A stretch of 64,000 bases of DNA from Simmondsia chinensis (Eukaryota > Streptophyta > Magnoliopsida > Caryophyllales > Simmondsiaceae), in contig JAGTTD010000003.1 of NCBI GenBank assembly GCA_018398585.1, forward strand, positions 4,534,637 to 4,598,636, read 5' to 3'. Made by a program: the position numbers and the translations under genes. This document shows, piece by piece, positions 1-11,470 of this stretch. The notes below the pieces were generated by a model that was given only the letters and a program-made list of their open reading frames with translations, was not told the DNA's origin and did no database searches. Numbering within the stretch: position 1 is the first letter of the stretch; each line of letters begins with the position of its first letter.

Positions 1-35
1 TTAGTTTGATGTTTAATATTATTAGATGGTGAACA

Positions 36-811
36 TGTTGGATTGTTGGGGTGGCGTGCTTCAATTTTGTTTCTCTTGTGAAAAGTCTTGATCCCAAATA
101 GAAAAAAATTAAGGACGGAGGTCTAGTTTATATATACCATTTTCATTATACTTGGTAAAGTCTTGAGGGGTCCAAAGTGGGCTTGGTGTAGCACACATGT
201 GCGAGTGCGCCCGACTCACCGAGTTGAGCTTACGCGTTGTGGTGTGGTGTGGTGTACTGTGGACTTTTTCTAATATCGACCTTTATTTTTATGGACATTA
301 TGTTTTTACTTATCATAAGGAAATCTAGGGGAGTTCTAGGACTGTGCTCGAGCTCAATGTGCTCACCTGTGCCCAACCTCGAGCCTTTTATGCTCAAGTT
401 GTTGTTCGCTACTTTGGGTTCGAGCTCAAGGCCACAAGCTCGAGCTCGAGCACACATTTTGACCGTGTCTCTGCCCACTTCTGTTCGTAACCTTTGTTGC
501 CTTAGTTGTTCCCGAACGTTTTGGTCCTCCACATCCGCCAACTTCCTAATTGAGACCTAATTTCTTGCCAACAATCCATAACTGATTCTTGCTTGCACAT
601 TAAGTTTTTTGCCTATAAAATCCATGCACTGTGGCATAGTTCCATATACTGATTCACAAAAATAATTCCTCTTCTGCTCTTGGCAATTCTCTCAAAGTTC
701 TTCTCTGTTTTCTTGTTACTGAGCAAGTTGAGGCATACTCCAACCCATCACCCGAGAGCACACTTGTATGTTGGATGCCGTGTTAACCTTAGGAGTCGAA
801 GTGCCTAACGA
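36..811 (+). repeat. 5' LTR of copia element D (family 1)
   Basis: Starts TGTTGG and matches the direct repeat beginning at 15513 in order and content: the GGTGGCGTGCTTCAATTTTG block, a TTTATATA box near 128, CTCGAG-rich stretches near 345-450, a CTATAAAA box near 612, and a block ending in GTTGAGGCATACTCCAACCCATC. Near 811 the LTR similarity stops and gag coding sequence begins directly, so the LTR 3' end, the primer-binding site and the gag N-terminus have been deleted. The same LTR family recurs at 30753, 32620, 38238, 38813 and 41724. Confidence 0.85.
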
Positions 812-2290
812 GTCAAAGAGTACAGGAAGGAATGAAAAGTTTAAGAAGCTGTGGAACAAGAGACGTTCCAACCGAGGCTTGACCTCAAACTCAAAGAAGA
901 AGCAGTCTAGTGGCAAGAGGCTCCAGAACGACATTGAAGGTTGATAAAAACGAGTCAATGGAACATGTTGGACCTGTGCCAAGATAGGTCATACCTTGAG
1001 AGACTGCAAAGAGGGATTTGGACAACGAAAATCCGAAGAACACAAATTGCTAAAGAAATCTAGAAGGCCTTACATAACATATATGGAATGGATGATGGCG
1101 CAACTACGAAGTATGTTAGTGCTAAGTAGTTATCCTTCACCATGACTAATGATAAACCCGTCTTAGACAGGATACATGAGTACGAGAATTTGTGTGCAGA
1201 TATACTTAATAAAGGAATGAAAATGCGTGAGACATTTAAGGCGAACTATCTCATTGAGGAATTGTCTCGTTCATGGAAAAACTATAAGGCTCAATTCAAA
1301 CACAAAAAGAAGGATATAACTTTGCAAGAGCTAGTCTCACATATTAACTTAGAAGACCAAAACCAAAAACAAGAAAAAGAGAGGTCCTCGGAGCACTCAT
1401 CTATGTCTACTAGGCTGGTTGAGTCAATGAGTTTTAGAAAGAATGACAGGCTTAAGAAGCCATGGAACAAGAGATGTTCTAACAAAGGCTCCAGCTCAAA
1501 CTCAAAGCAGAAGCAGTCCTGAGGTAAGCGGCTCCCGAAAAACCCTGAAGGTAGACTAAAACGAGTCAAGGGAACATGCTGGACCTATGGCGAAATAGGT
1601 CATACCTCGAGAGACTTCAAGAAGGGATTTGGACAAAAACAAACCAAAAGAAGCCAAACTGTTGAAGAAATCTTGAAGGCCTTACTTAATAGACATAGAA
1701 TGGATGATGGTGCAGCTAAGAAATATGTTTACGTGTTATCCTTCACCATGACTGAGGATAAATCCGTCATAGACAAGATCCATGAGTATTAGAATTGTGT
1801 GCAGATATACTCAATGAAGGAATGAAAATGTGTGAGACATTTAAGGCAAATGGTCTCATTAAGAAATTTCCTCCGCCGTGGGAAGACTATAAGGCTCAAT
1901 TCAAACACAAATGAAAAGAGATGACTTTGCAAGAGCTAGTGTCCCATATTAACTTAGAGAACCAAGACCGAAAGCAAGAAAAAGAGAGGTCCTTTGAGCA
2001 TTCATCTGCGTCTGCTAAACTGGTTGAGTCAAAGAGTACAGGAAGGAATGATAGGTTTAAGAAGCCATGGAACAGGAGACGTTCCAACCGAGGCTCTAGC
2101 TCAAACTGAAAGCAGAAGCAGTCCTGTGGCAAGAGGCTCCAGAAACACCTTGTAGGTTGACAGAAACAAGTCATGGTAACATGTTGGAGCTGTGGTAAGA
2201 AAGCTCATACCTCGAGAGACTTCAAGAAGGGATTTGGACCAAGAAAACCCAAAGAACACAAACCCCAGGCCAACCTCAACTAGAGCGAAG
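812..2290 (+). pseudogene. copia gag remnant with triplicated zinc-knuckle module (element D)
   Basis: Gag coats the retrotransposon RNA. Three successive copies of a roughly 610-bp segment are visible. The zinc knuckle is intact in copy 1 (966-1007, CWTCAKIGHTLRDC, CX2CX4HX4C) but damaged in copy 2 (1577-1618, second and last Cys changed to Tyr and Phe) and copy 3 (2182-2223, last Cys changed to Phe). Copies 2 and 3 also include the helical gag part upstream, around the words EIWKAL and VLDRIHEYENLC. The first copy-to-copy offset is about 611-612 bp (204 codons, in frame) and the second about 605 bp. Stops and frameshifts make all of it non-functional. The best preserved stretch is 1142-1522. 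The order of protease and integrase downstream is normal. Confidence 0.85.
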
Positions 2291-2529
2291 ATGTCTTGGT
2301 GATCATGATCTCTGAGGTGAACACGGTTGAGAACGTGTTTGGGTGGGTTACAGATATTGGTGCCACGAGGCACATCGGCATCAATAAGAACCTATTCCAG
2401 GAGTATGAAAAAGCCAATGTGGGGAAGTGCATGTTAATGGGTAATTCTAGTTCAATCCCTATTCTTGGCAAGGGAAGGTCCTTCTAACACTTTACTGCAG
2501 AATGTTTTTATCTTTGAAAAATTTCCTGG
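2291..2529 (+). pseudogene. copia aspartic protease remnant (element D)
   Basis: Retropepsin-like segment that would cut the Gag-Pol polyprotein. The active-site region reads WVTDIGATRHI; the family motif is D-T/S-G, so the residue after Asp is changed to Ile. It follows the third zinc knuckle directly, as expected in copia. The equivalent segment of element E (about 37260) keeps the DTGA motif in the context WVVDTGAMRHI, which supports the assignment. Frameshifted at its end. Confidence 0.8.
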
Positions 2530-3734
2530 ATGTCCCTAATCTGTGTAGAAATTATTTATGGTGCATTGCTTAACAAGGCTGGCTTTCAATTGACTTTTGT
2601 ATTTGTTAAACTTGTCATCACTAGGAACCCCAGCTTTGTGGGCAAGGTTTTTTGTAATGGAAGTCTCTTTATACTTGATATCAAAATGAATGAGAATGAA
2701 TCTACTTCTACTTATATTGTTCAGTCTTTGGATTTGTGGCATGCCAAGCTCGGACATGTTAATTATAATTTGATTAAGAAACTTAGACAAATGAGTTTAA
2801 TTCCCAACTGCAGTCTAACTGAACCTCACAAATGTGGTGTATGAGTCGAGGCCAGCCTCCCTAAAATGCCCTTTAAAAAATCAGTTGAATGAACATTTGG
2901 CCTACTTGAGCTCGTGCATAGTGACGTAGGTGAATTTAAGAACACCATAAGCAGAAGTGGTAAGAGGCTGAGGAGATGTTCCTAAAGTATAAAGTAGAAG
3001 TTGAAAACCAATTAAACCGTAGAATCAAGACGATTAGGTTTGATAGAGGAGATGAATATGATGCCACCTTTGTTAAGAAACATTGTGATGAATGTGGCAT
3101 AATATATGAGCTATCAGGCCCTTATACATCACAACAGAACGACATAGATAAAATAGATAATAGGACTCTTAAAGAGATGATGAACGCTATGTTAATTGGC
3201 TTAGGCCAACCCTCGCAATTGTGGGGGGACGCCATGTTGTCTACGTGCCATGTGCTTAATAAGGTTCCACATAAGAAGTTAGATAAAACATCTTATGAAT
3301 TATGGCAAAGCTATGCACCTAACCTTCAGTATCTCCAAATGTGGGGGGTGCCTAACTAAAGTTGGGGGTTAAATTTAAAAGAAGTAAAATAGGTCCCAAA
3401 ATAGTGGATGCTATGTTTATTGGTTATGGTATGAACAATGTTGCATATAGATTCATGTTATTGAAGAGCTCAAGCCCTTGGCTCGGTAAGATCATTGAGT
3501 CTCAAGATGATGACTTCTCGAACATGTGTTTTCGGTGAAAGAATCTATGCATATGCAACTGCCTATTTCTTTGCCTGACGCATTTACTCCTTTATCTAAT
3601 TATTCGCCCCCTGAATTCTAGGTTCATGAACTTAGAAATATTAAGAGGGCTCAAATCGAGATTAGTGTTAGACCTGACTTCATTACTGCATTCTTATCTA
3701 AACACTGTGATTTTGATGCGCATGTTGTTAGTAC
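2530..3734 (+). pseudogene. copia integrase, N-terminal and core part (element D, interrupted)
   Basis: The GAG-pre-integrase domain (LWHAKLGHVNYNLIKKL, about 2740-2790) is followed by the DDE core. The first Asp lies in LVHSDVGEF (about 2920) and the second in RFDRGDEYDATF (about 3040-3075). Where the catalytic Glu is expected (usual context AERKNRTLKEM) the sequence reads DKIDNRTLKEM, so the Glu is lost. Part of the core between the two Asp residues is deleted. The tail (KRSKIGPKIVDAMFIGYGM, about 3375-3430) matches the copia integrase C-terminus. The gene is broken at 3734 by insertion of element A and resumes as reverse transcriptase at 13289. Confidence 0.85.
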
Positions 3735-5388
3735 TGTTGAAGCTGGCGTCCTGGAAAACCCAATTGATTAGTTTTCAAAAATTAAATAAATGAAATTCCT
3801 TCATTTATTTATTGTCTGATTAAGTTTTATGAGTCGAATGTGAGTGTGATTGTTTTCTAAAAAATTCCATGGGATGGGCGTAGTCCTAGATAACATGTTA
3901 GGTACGGTTTAAGCGGTCAATAAGATTATATATGTTTGTAGTCGGTGACGAGTTTGGATAATTTGTCTAATAAAAACAACAACAACAAATAGTCCCAGTA
4001 CCTTAAGGGCTCCCGCTTACGTAGGGTCTGGGGACAACTTGTCTAAAAAGAATATAATATGATACTTTAGATGACTTGCCTCAGTCATGTGGATAGGGAT
4101 CCAAAAGTATTATATTGGTGTTGTCTATATGATTGGAATACTGAGAAGACTACCTGAATTAGTTATTTCTTTAACTGCTATTAAAAATAATTAATTCTAA
4201 AAGATGATATATATAAATTTGAGAAATAGTCTGAAAGCGTGCATGAATTGTTCGTTACTTTGATGTTCTAAAAGGATTAGTCATACCGCGTTGACTTAAA
4301 TCTTACGTTTGTTGTGTAACTACATGAAGTGCAGCGAGAATAGGCATTTTATGTGGAATCTATAGTCTCTGATAAAGGTTTTCCCTTAGTTCATTCCCAA
4401 GCATACGAACATATTTGAGAAGCTTTTGCCAAAGTACTCCATATGTTTGACATTCGGAATTACTATGGAAATTATTTTTGTATTATTGAATTATTCAAGC
4501 AGGGCGAGTCGGGAACTATGGTGATAGATATGAGAAAAATAAGGATAGTAGTTAAACCTATTTTGCTTATGGATATGTAATAGAAGGGTTGATTGTCTTA
4601 ATAAAAGTTGTTTAAGAAATTCTTGAGTGACAACATTTAATTTTAGAGTGCCGTAAGACTTATATAGTGCAATTAAGTTTTACGAAATAGCAATCAATTA
4701 CTATCATGAGATGATAACCATATTTTGCTCATTTGGAGATAGAGTTAGATCGCCCCTGAGCTCCCTTCGCAAGCTTCAACTTACACATCGTTTGAAAATA
4801 TTCAAAAATAATATCATTAGATAAATTATTTATTATGCGATAACAATTTTTTGCTTAACTAAATTTATGAGATTAATTTAAACATGTGGGAATTTAAGTA
4901 AACGAAAAAAAACCTATGTCCGCATAGACACAGGTCGCGATCTATGGATGATGTAGTGTGCCAATGAGGCGTTGACATATGCCGCAGGCACAACGCTGCA
5001 CATCCTGTCTGCCCAAGGCTTATGCCAACGACGAATGACAAACCTCCACATGGTCACTATTTTAGGTTATAAATTCATGGGTTTTTTTGCTGTGAGTTAG
5101 AAAAAGAACATTAGGGCTTTGGAACTTGATTTTCTCCCACGATAAAAACTTAAATTTGTTTTAGTGGCTCCCTAAATTTATTGCTTAGCATAATTTTTCT
5201 GAAATTTTTTTTTTCAAACAGATTAAATGATAACTTTTGTTCTAAAATTTTTCATAAGTTATATATTTTGGGAGCCTATACTCTCAGTGCTAGAAGAAAT
5301 TATTGCGAAGAAGACCATGACGTGTCAGGAAATCTTCAATGAATTTCAAATCTTTAAATCGGAGTTGGGATTCGCACTTCTGCTATGT
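3735..5388 (+). repeat. 5' LTR of element A, 3' end deleted
   Basis: Aligns by eye with the 3' LTR at 11471-13288 through conserved blocks such as GATACTTTAGATGACTT and AAATATTTTGGGAGCC as far as about 5388. There it jumps into leader sequence that, in relative C, lies more than 1 kb past the LTR. The last LTR part and the primer-binding site are therefore missing from A. A 60-bp insert at 3976-4035 is absent from the 3' LTR. Confidence 0.85.
3976..4035 (-). mobile_element. short LINE/SINE 3' tail inserted in the LTR
   Basis: About 60 bp present in this LTR but not in the partner LTR. It begins with (CAA)n and contains AGTCCCAGTACCTT and GGGTCTGGGG, words shared with the 3' end of the RTE-type LINE tail at 43808-43885. 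It is flanked by similar direct repeats around TTGTCTAA (3960-3975 and 4036-4050). This fits a strongly 5'-truncated retroposon in minus orientation with a (TTG)n tail. Confidence 0.7.
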
Positions 5389-5462
5389 TCAATTAAACTT
5401 AAAAGAAAGAATCCCCATAAAAAATATAAAGTGGGAGCAAGGTTCAGGAATTGATTCCTCAT

Positions 5463-6420
5463 GGTCTCCATTGCCTGTTTAATAGTATAGTGGATAGGCG
5501 CAATATCCCAAGGAGGGCATTTGTTCGCAAAACATAGGATTAGAATTCTTTAGGATTGATGGAGATATGGGAAAACAGATGTGATCGACTATCCGTGGAG
5601 TATCTTGTTCACTTGTACTCAGTCTAGGCAATGGTATGCACTTGACTAGGATTGTATGGTAGTCTCCTAGGGAGCCTTGTGATACTGTCTTAGAAGCCAA
5701 CAAAGAAACGGTGAGTTAATTTTATTTATAAAACATATCAATTGAGAATAGTTCTCAAGTTAATGGTAACTCGTTGCACTCACTCCAAGAGAGTAACGGA
5801 TAGAATGGTTAGCTCATCGTTGCACACAAATAGAAAATGGCTAGGTGGATTCCACGCTTTATTTGTATCCTAAAATTATTAATTGGTTCACAAGACACAA
5901 AGTATCAAGTTGGAGTGAGCTTCTAAGTGAATGGTCGTGGCGCCCGTTACCGGTCTAGCAGCATAGTAGGTGGGCGCTACTCCCCAAAGAGGGCATTCAT
6001 TTGCAGAATACAAGGTTAGACCTATTATGACAGATTGAAGTGCAGGAAAAATGGGTGCAGCCACACTGACATGGAGTTCTTCGTGGACTTGTATGGTTGC
6101 CGAGGTATTAGTGTGCACTTGGCTAGGATCTACATTAGCCTCCCCGAGGATCTTTGTTGTATGACTTTATAGGTTGAGAAAAGTGTGGTGCAGTAAATAT
6201 GTTTAGCAAGAGCTTAAAAGAAAAAATATATAATGATAAGAGTTCTCACCCTTTTGATATCTCAATTCAGCATCACTGATGGGGAGTTTGGGGCAGTTCG
6301 GTTAGGTTGCCATGGCATACATGCAAGAGTGGGATTGTGAACTCCGAACTTTGATTGTTTGCTAAAAGAAAAGTAATAATATATGTTATATGACTTGTTT
6401 ATAGTTTTGATCTTAGATTG
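5463..6420 (+). repeat. two imperfect leader repeats (family-2 copia)
   Basis: Two copies about 476 bp apart share the layout GG-CGC-A-CCCAA-GAGGGCAT (GAGGGCAT at 5513 and 5989), then GGATTAG/GGTTAGA, then TGCACTTG(A/G)CTAGGAT, then a CCT(A/C)GGGAG/CCCCGAGGA block. The same pair occurs on the minus strand in element C (about 21190-22040). No long open frame supports protein coding. The position between the missing primer-binding site and gag suggests an untranslated leader. Function unknown. Confidence 0.65.
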
Positions 6421-6428
6421 GTTATTAT

Positions 6429-8653
6429 TGTTGGGAAAAAGTAACTCTGATGCCGATTGTGTGGCTCGCAGTTCTCAACAATGGTCACAACAAAAGGCAC
6501 CAATTAGAGCACACAGAGTAGAAGACTCTTCTTTCTACCTAAGCCCCCGGGTCGGAGAGTCACGCTTCGTGACACCTCACATGTGAGAGCTCTCAGAAGA
6601 GGGTTATCTCTATAAATTCCTTTTCTCTGATACAGGTAGTTGGGACGAATTTCAAAAATTTTTCCTAATTTTATAAAGTTTAAGCAGTAGAACGGGGTTT
6701 AGAATTTATAATTCTAAACCTAGGGTTGATTTAAAATTTATAATTTTAAATCCACATATTTAAATTCATAATTTAAATATACAGATCTAAATTCTTAATT
6801 TAGATCTGCAGGCCTTTTACTCTAATACATTCATAATAATACATAAACATAAACCGGTATAATAACGAATACTATAAACAAATAGAAAAGCGAAAACTAA
6901 AAGTGAAGGAAAGAAAAAGTACCTGGAATTGCTCCAATATAATAATACCAGAAAGAATTAATAATCTTCAGAATCCTCTACTCAATGACCTTGAGCCGTG
7001 TGGAGGGTGGGCTCCAATAAATATTAAACTAGAAAAGAAAAACTTCAACGGAAAATTTTCTTTCTAGTTAGGTCTCTGAAAAAATTTCAGAAACCCTAAA
7101 AAATTTGTTTCAACTGATTTCCAAACCTCTGGAATAAATACCTCTATTTATAGTAGGCTACTGAAGAAAAAAAATATAAAAAGAACAATGTGGGACGCGC
7201 ACAAATAACCAACTACAAATAAGCAAAATGCGTCGTTTTATGTTAATTTGTCCAAAAATGCCGCATTTTTGTAATAGGTTCACACTGCCTCCCTTTTTCC
7301 TGTCACTATGTGCCACGTGCCAAGACCTAATTGGCCAAGGTCAAGCGCACAGATCTCCCCTTACAGCAGCGTGCGCTGGTTGGCCCGTCCGCGAAGTTGC
7401 AGTTCGCGAGAGTTGTGTAGGTTTTTTGTAATTTTTTTTTTTTTTTGGGCTTTGTTTCCCAGATGAAAAAAGTAATCTTATGAATTTTAAATTTTTAAAA
7501 TTATTTTAGTTTATAATTTTTAATTTTTATTTATCTCATGAATAATGTTAAATTTACCAATCTATTGGATAAATAACTCATCTCATGAATTCTTTAATAT
7601 TTTTTCGAAGGCAATAAATGCAGAGGCTTACATAGAGACCTCAGGGACAATTTAAATCTAGCTTCAAATGGGTTAAATTAATCAACTCATGAAATAATTT
7701 AATTGCTATTTAATGAGACTTAATTCCATTAAATAAATCTCACTGCACTTCAAACTTAAACTGTTTATTCGATATCTCTCTAATGGATTGTATTGATGGC
7801 AACAACCCCTCTACTAGATGTCCTTGGCAAATGATAAATATAATCACTACCATTATCCTTCTTACAGCTTCTCCATTAGTTACCAACTCACCCTTCACTG
7901 AATAATTCATTTATACTTGAACATATTCACAGTATAAATTCCAAATGTCAAACACTTGAAATATTTTTGTCAAAGATTCCGAACTATTGAAATATTTACG
8001 AATCAACTAAGGGAACATCTGCATCTCATAAGAGAATGTAGATTCCTTATTGAATACTTAATCCTTATCACACTTCACGCCGCTACCCAGTGTGCGTGAG
8101 AATTCAGTCATGTATTTATACCTTACTTATAGTACACCCAAGTAACTAATGATCCATGCACAAGTCCAAAATACTCTCAAGATTTATAGTCGTCATTCAA
8201 ACAGTACAACATAAACACTCATGTTTGATAGTAGTCCAGAAACAAGCAACGCACATGGTCCAACTCATTGTGCCAATCTTATTAAACACACCAACATAGC
8301 ACTTTTGGATCACCATCCACATTAACAAGACAAGTCATCTAAAGTGTCACGCTATAGTCTAAGCATACAAGTGGTCCAAACTTGTCTTGGACTATGACTC
8401 TTTCAAATAACAATCCATACTATTTGTTCCAAGTCTATATGTGGCTTAATGTCATAAACCACTTAGAACAAACATGTAAATTGGAGTCTAAGGACAACAC
8501 CCTTCTCATGGATGTTTCCAAAAAGAAAATCACAAGTTGTATAAATGCTTGCTTATGCAAATTTAACAAAAAAATGACTGGAACTTCAATTTTATTCTTT
8601 AATTAAATAATATTAACAGAATAAATCTTGATTTTAGGATACTATTTCTAACA
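6429..8653 (-). mobile_element. family-2 LTR unit B inserted in element A (minus)
   Basis: Plus-strand ends are TGTTGGG and CTAACA, flanked by ATTAT (6424-6428) and GTTAT (8654-8658), a 4/5 target duplication. Element C lacks the insert at the equivalent point, so it entered A after A formed. Read on the minus strand, the LTR proper runs 8653 to about 6638 and resembles C's LTR (TGTTAGAAATAGTATCC start, CTCTAATA block). It is followed by a degenerate initiator-Met-type primer-binding site (plus strand CTCTGATACAGG, 6625-6636), then about 195 bp ending in CCCAACA. It is thus an LTR plus a short internal stub, not a clean solo LTR. Confidence 0.75.
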
Positions 8654-9889
8654 GTTATCCTATGCATTGATCAATATTTATATGTATGTTACTTGTGTAT
8701 TCTTTTATGCTCACTGAAATTTAATATGTCTTAGTAAATGTGGAGCATTAGTAGATGCTCAAAGTTTTCTAGTTTGCTGCTAGTAGATCTACTAAGTTGG
8801 AAAGAACATTTAGAACGTTAGCTTTTTTTCTTTTTTTTTACCAAATAGAACATTAGGTTAGACTAATGAGTTAGTCAATTACAACATTCAGATATTAGAT
8901 GTTGAATGTATTTAAGTATTAGGTACTTAACTTGTCAACTATAGTAGAGATGATCAGATATTTGAAAGAAGTGCTTGGTTAGAGGGCAAGTAGCATGAAA
9001 AAAACTAATGAGAGAGCTGATAAACACATCATTGTATTAAGAAAGTCCAGTTCAAGAGCTTATCATATTATGAAGGCTTATTTAATTGAACTGGAATTTT
9101 TTATACAAATATTGATAGCTAATCTCAATAGGATATAATCTTGTCTTGCCTATCAAGGTCTTTCAATCAATTTAGACTAGATCCATCAAGTAATGGAGAT
9201 TACTCGTTGTATGAATTAATGAAAGTACAATTTGAGAGAAAAGGCGTAATGAGAACTAAGAGAAGAGTCCACTTTGTATAATCATTAATCTTATGACTTA
9301 AGAACCACTAGAAGAAAAAATAAACAATAAAAACATATGTCAAAATGGTTTTGTCTCTTTTGTCTCGTAAATGGGTTTTCAGTAAAGGCACAAAGATAGT
9401 AACTTAAGTCAATGAATATAGTTTTGTTTTTGAGTAACTTTCTTAACATACTAGTTTCTATAGAAATTTGATTTCTTTATACTATTTGTTTTAAAATAGT
9501 CTTTAAATTATTTTTCAATAAAAAAGATTGATAATCAATTAAATAAAATGTTTATTTAAAGGGTACATTAGTAGGCAGTTGACTTTTTTTTATCAAAACT
9601 GCATTAATGGTAATTTATTTGTCTAATACAAGCAATGATGAGTAAACAAATAAGAGAAGAATATCCTGAAGTCCAAATAGCTTCCAACTGGCACTTGATT
9701 GTAAGTCACATTAATTTAATATGATTCTGAATTGGTTTTATTTTTCTTATGGGATCATAAAGTACTAAAATGATAACCAGTATGAGAACCATGTTTGAAT
9801 TAAGAGCCTTTGAAAGTAAAGGCAATAGATCCACTAAGCTGCTAGTACTTGTTCATAAGATGTTTAAGGACTGCTTAAACTTCAAGTGA
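8654..9889 (+). pseudogene. gag remnant of element A
   Basis: This stretch continues A after insertion B and matches element C (minus strand, 21130 down to 20395). Blocks are shared around CTAGTAGATCTACTA and the coding-like segment near 9130-9260, whose C counterpart reads SFNRFRLDTMSNGDCSLSKL. That resembles the copia gag SF-F-LN-L motif. From about 9300 to 9890 no domain can be recognised; gag C-terminus and protease are expected there. No frame is open for long. Confidence 0.5.
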
Positions 9890-10360
9890 GCGGAAGCAAA
9901 TAGTATTTCACAAAATGCTTATGAATGACTACTTAATAAGTTGATATATGGACATACCTATGAAGACTGAAGTCTTAAATCATTTGAAAAGTTCAAAGAA
10001 TTAAACACTAAAGTTGGGATCAGTTAGGTAATTATATCAAGTCACTTTGATCAAAATGATGATTTTGGGAGAATTCGTATTTTTCCTTACTGCAAAGTAG
10101 TGTAGAAAGAATCAATAATGTATTATTGAGTATGGTAAGATTCATATGATGAGTCACATCCACATGTCAAAAGGTTTGTTGTGTAAGAGGTTTTAGAAAG
10201 TGTAAGTACAACTGATAGCTTGTGTTGTATAGATTGACAATATGAGATATTGTGTCTTTACAGCTTGATACACTTAAAGTGTAGATGATGTATTAGATAT
10301 ATCTTCAACCAAGTTATTGTCACACAAAGTGCATGAGAGCTTTGGTGTAGTGAAAGGATG
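9890..10360 (+). pseudogene. copia integrase remnant (element A)
   Basis: Near 9945-10015 a frame with one stop gives IYGHTYED*SLKSFEKFKEL. This matches the copia integrase core segment GY-YLMKHKSE-FEKFKEF that lies between the two catalytic Asp residues. Around 10130-10200 a frame reading MVRSMMSH fits the later integrase part upstream of the RT. Catalytic residues cannot be placed because of indels. Confidence 0.55.
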
Positions 10361-10439
10361 GTCTAAGCCTTAACCGTTAAGCATAATGGTAATTCTTATC
10401 CTTTAAACTATAATGAAACTCTTGAGTATAAAGATACAA

Positions 10440-10930
10440 ACCAATAGGTTTGGGAAATAAAAGTTATGTTAAAGTAATTGTTATTTAACCAAGTTTGGGA
10501 ACTTGTAGTGGCGTTGAAAGGTATTAGGTCCATTAGGTTGGACCTGAATGGATCTACAAGTATAAAGAGTTGAGTGGACGAGAAGGTAGAGACCTTCAAG
10601 GCTAGATTGATAACAGTGGGTTATACCCTAAAGAAAGGAATCGTCGTTTATAAAACCTTCTAGCCAGATGATATGATTATGTCCATAAGGATACTCATTC
10701 CATTGTATCTCATTGTGAAGGGTATGGAAATTGAAATCAAGACGCATTTTCTAAATAGTCATCTTAAGAAGGTTATGTATATGATACAACTTGACAAGTT
10801 TGTTACTAAGAGTCAGGAGCATATAGTATGCAAACTGAGGTAGTCTATTTACAGACTTAGACAAGCATCTTTTTCATTGAATAGTAGGTTCAATGGTGGC
10901 TAATTAAGTCCTAGGGATTTGAATTAATAG
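10440..10930 (+). pseudogene. copia reverse transcriptase remnant (element A)
   Basis: Broken frames give NQVWELV, then VETFKARL, GYTLKKGIVVYKTF, a SIRILIP stretch, IEIKTHFLNSHLKK, VYMIQLDKFVTKSQEHIVCKL and IYRLRQAS. These are the standard order of copia RT motifs (TFKARLVAKGY, TFSPVA, MDVKTAFLNG, EEIYM-QP-GF, YGLKQASR). It contains stops but is easy to align. Orientation and order agree with integrase upstream and RNase H downstream. Confidence 0.75.
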
Positions 10931-11470
10931 TTAGTCAACCATGAGTGTGCAAGTGACATGTCTAGAAAGTAGAGACTTTCTAAGTATTGTATATAGATGA
11001 CATTATACTCATTAAGAATGGTGTAGAATTGTGATGAGCTTTTAAGATTTAACTGTCTAGTTAGATTAAAATAAAAGAACCAAAATGAGCACAACATGTC
11101 CTTAGGGCCAAGCTTTAGCGAGATTCAAAGAAAGGATGTTGAGTTTATCATAGGTCATTTGTTTTAAAAGGGAGTTTAGACGCTTGACATCAGAATCGTT
11201 ATTTATCAGTGTAGTAGGAGTCATTAGATGGTGAAGAGTGAAGCAATCTTGTATTGCTTACTTCACAATGGAAGTCTGGTACTTGACAACTATGTAATTG
11301 TTGAGTAAACTAGTTAACTTAGAAGGTTCCAAATAGATCAAAGTTTGTGAAAAAAGGAAAGAGACAGTCATAGATCAATATTAGTTAAAGTTTATAATCA
11401 AAGAGTTAACAGATCCATGGGGATTATTTATGCAATGCAGGGCTAATTGGGTTTAGGAAAACTTAGAGAT
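10931..11470 (+). pseudogene. copia RT end and RNase H remnant (element A)
   Basis: Near 10980 the frame gives VLYIDDI-LI-like words, the YxDD-box region of the RT. Around 11220-11290 the frame reads SCIAYFTMEVWY, corresponding to the copia RNase H motif C-A-STMEAEY. Sequence continues to the 3' LTR at 11471. Many stops; not functional. Confidence 0.6.

Noticed and set aside
1..35. Target duplication for element D
   Set aside because: The right end of D's 3' LTR is uncertain near 16340-16446, so no pair of flanking pentamers can be trusted.
230..560. Overlapping open frames on both strands of about 105 codons near the left edge
   Set aside because: They lie inside the D 5' LTR, are rich in CTCGAG repeats, and have no recognisable domain.
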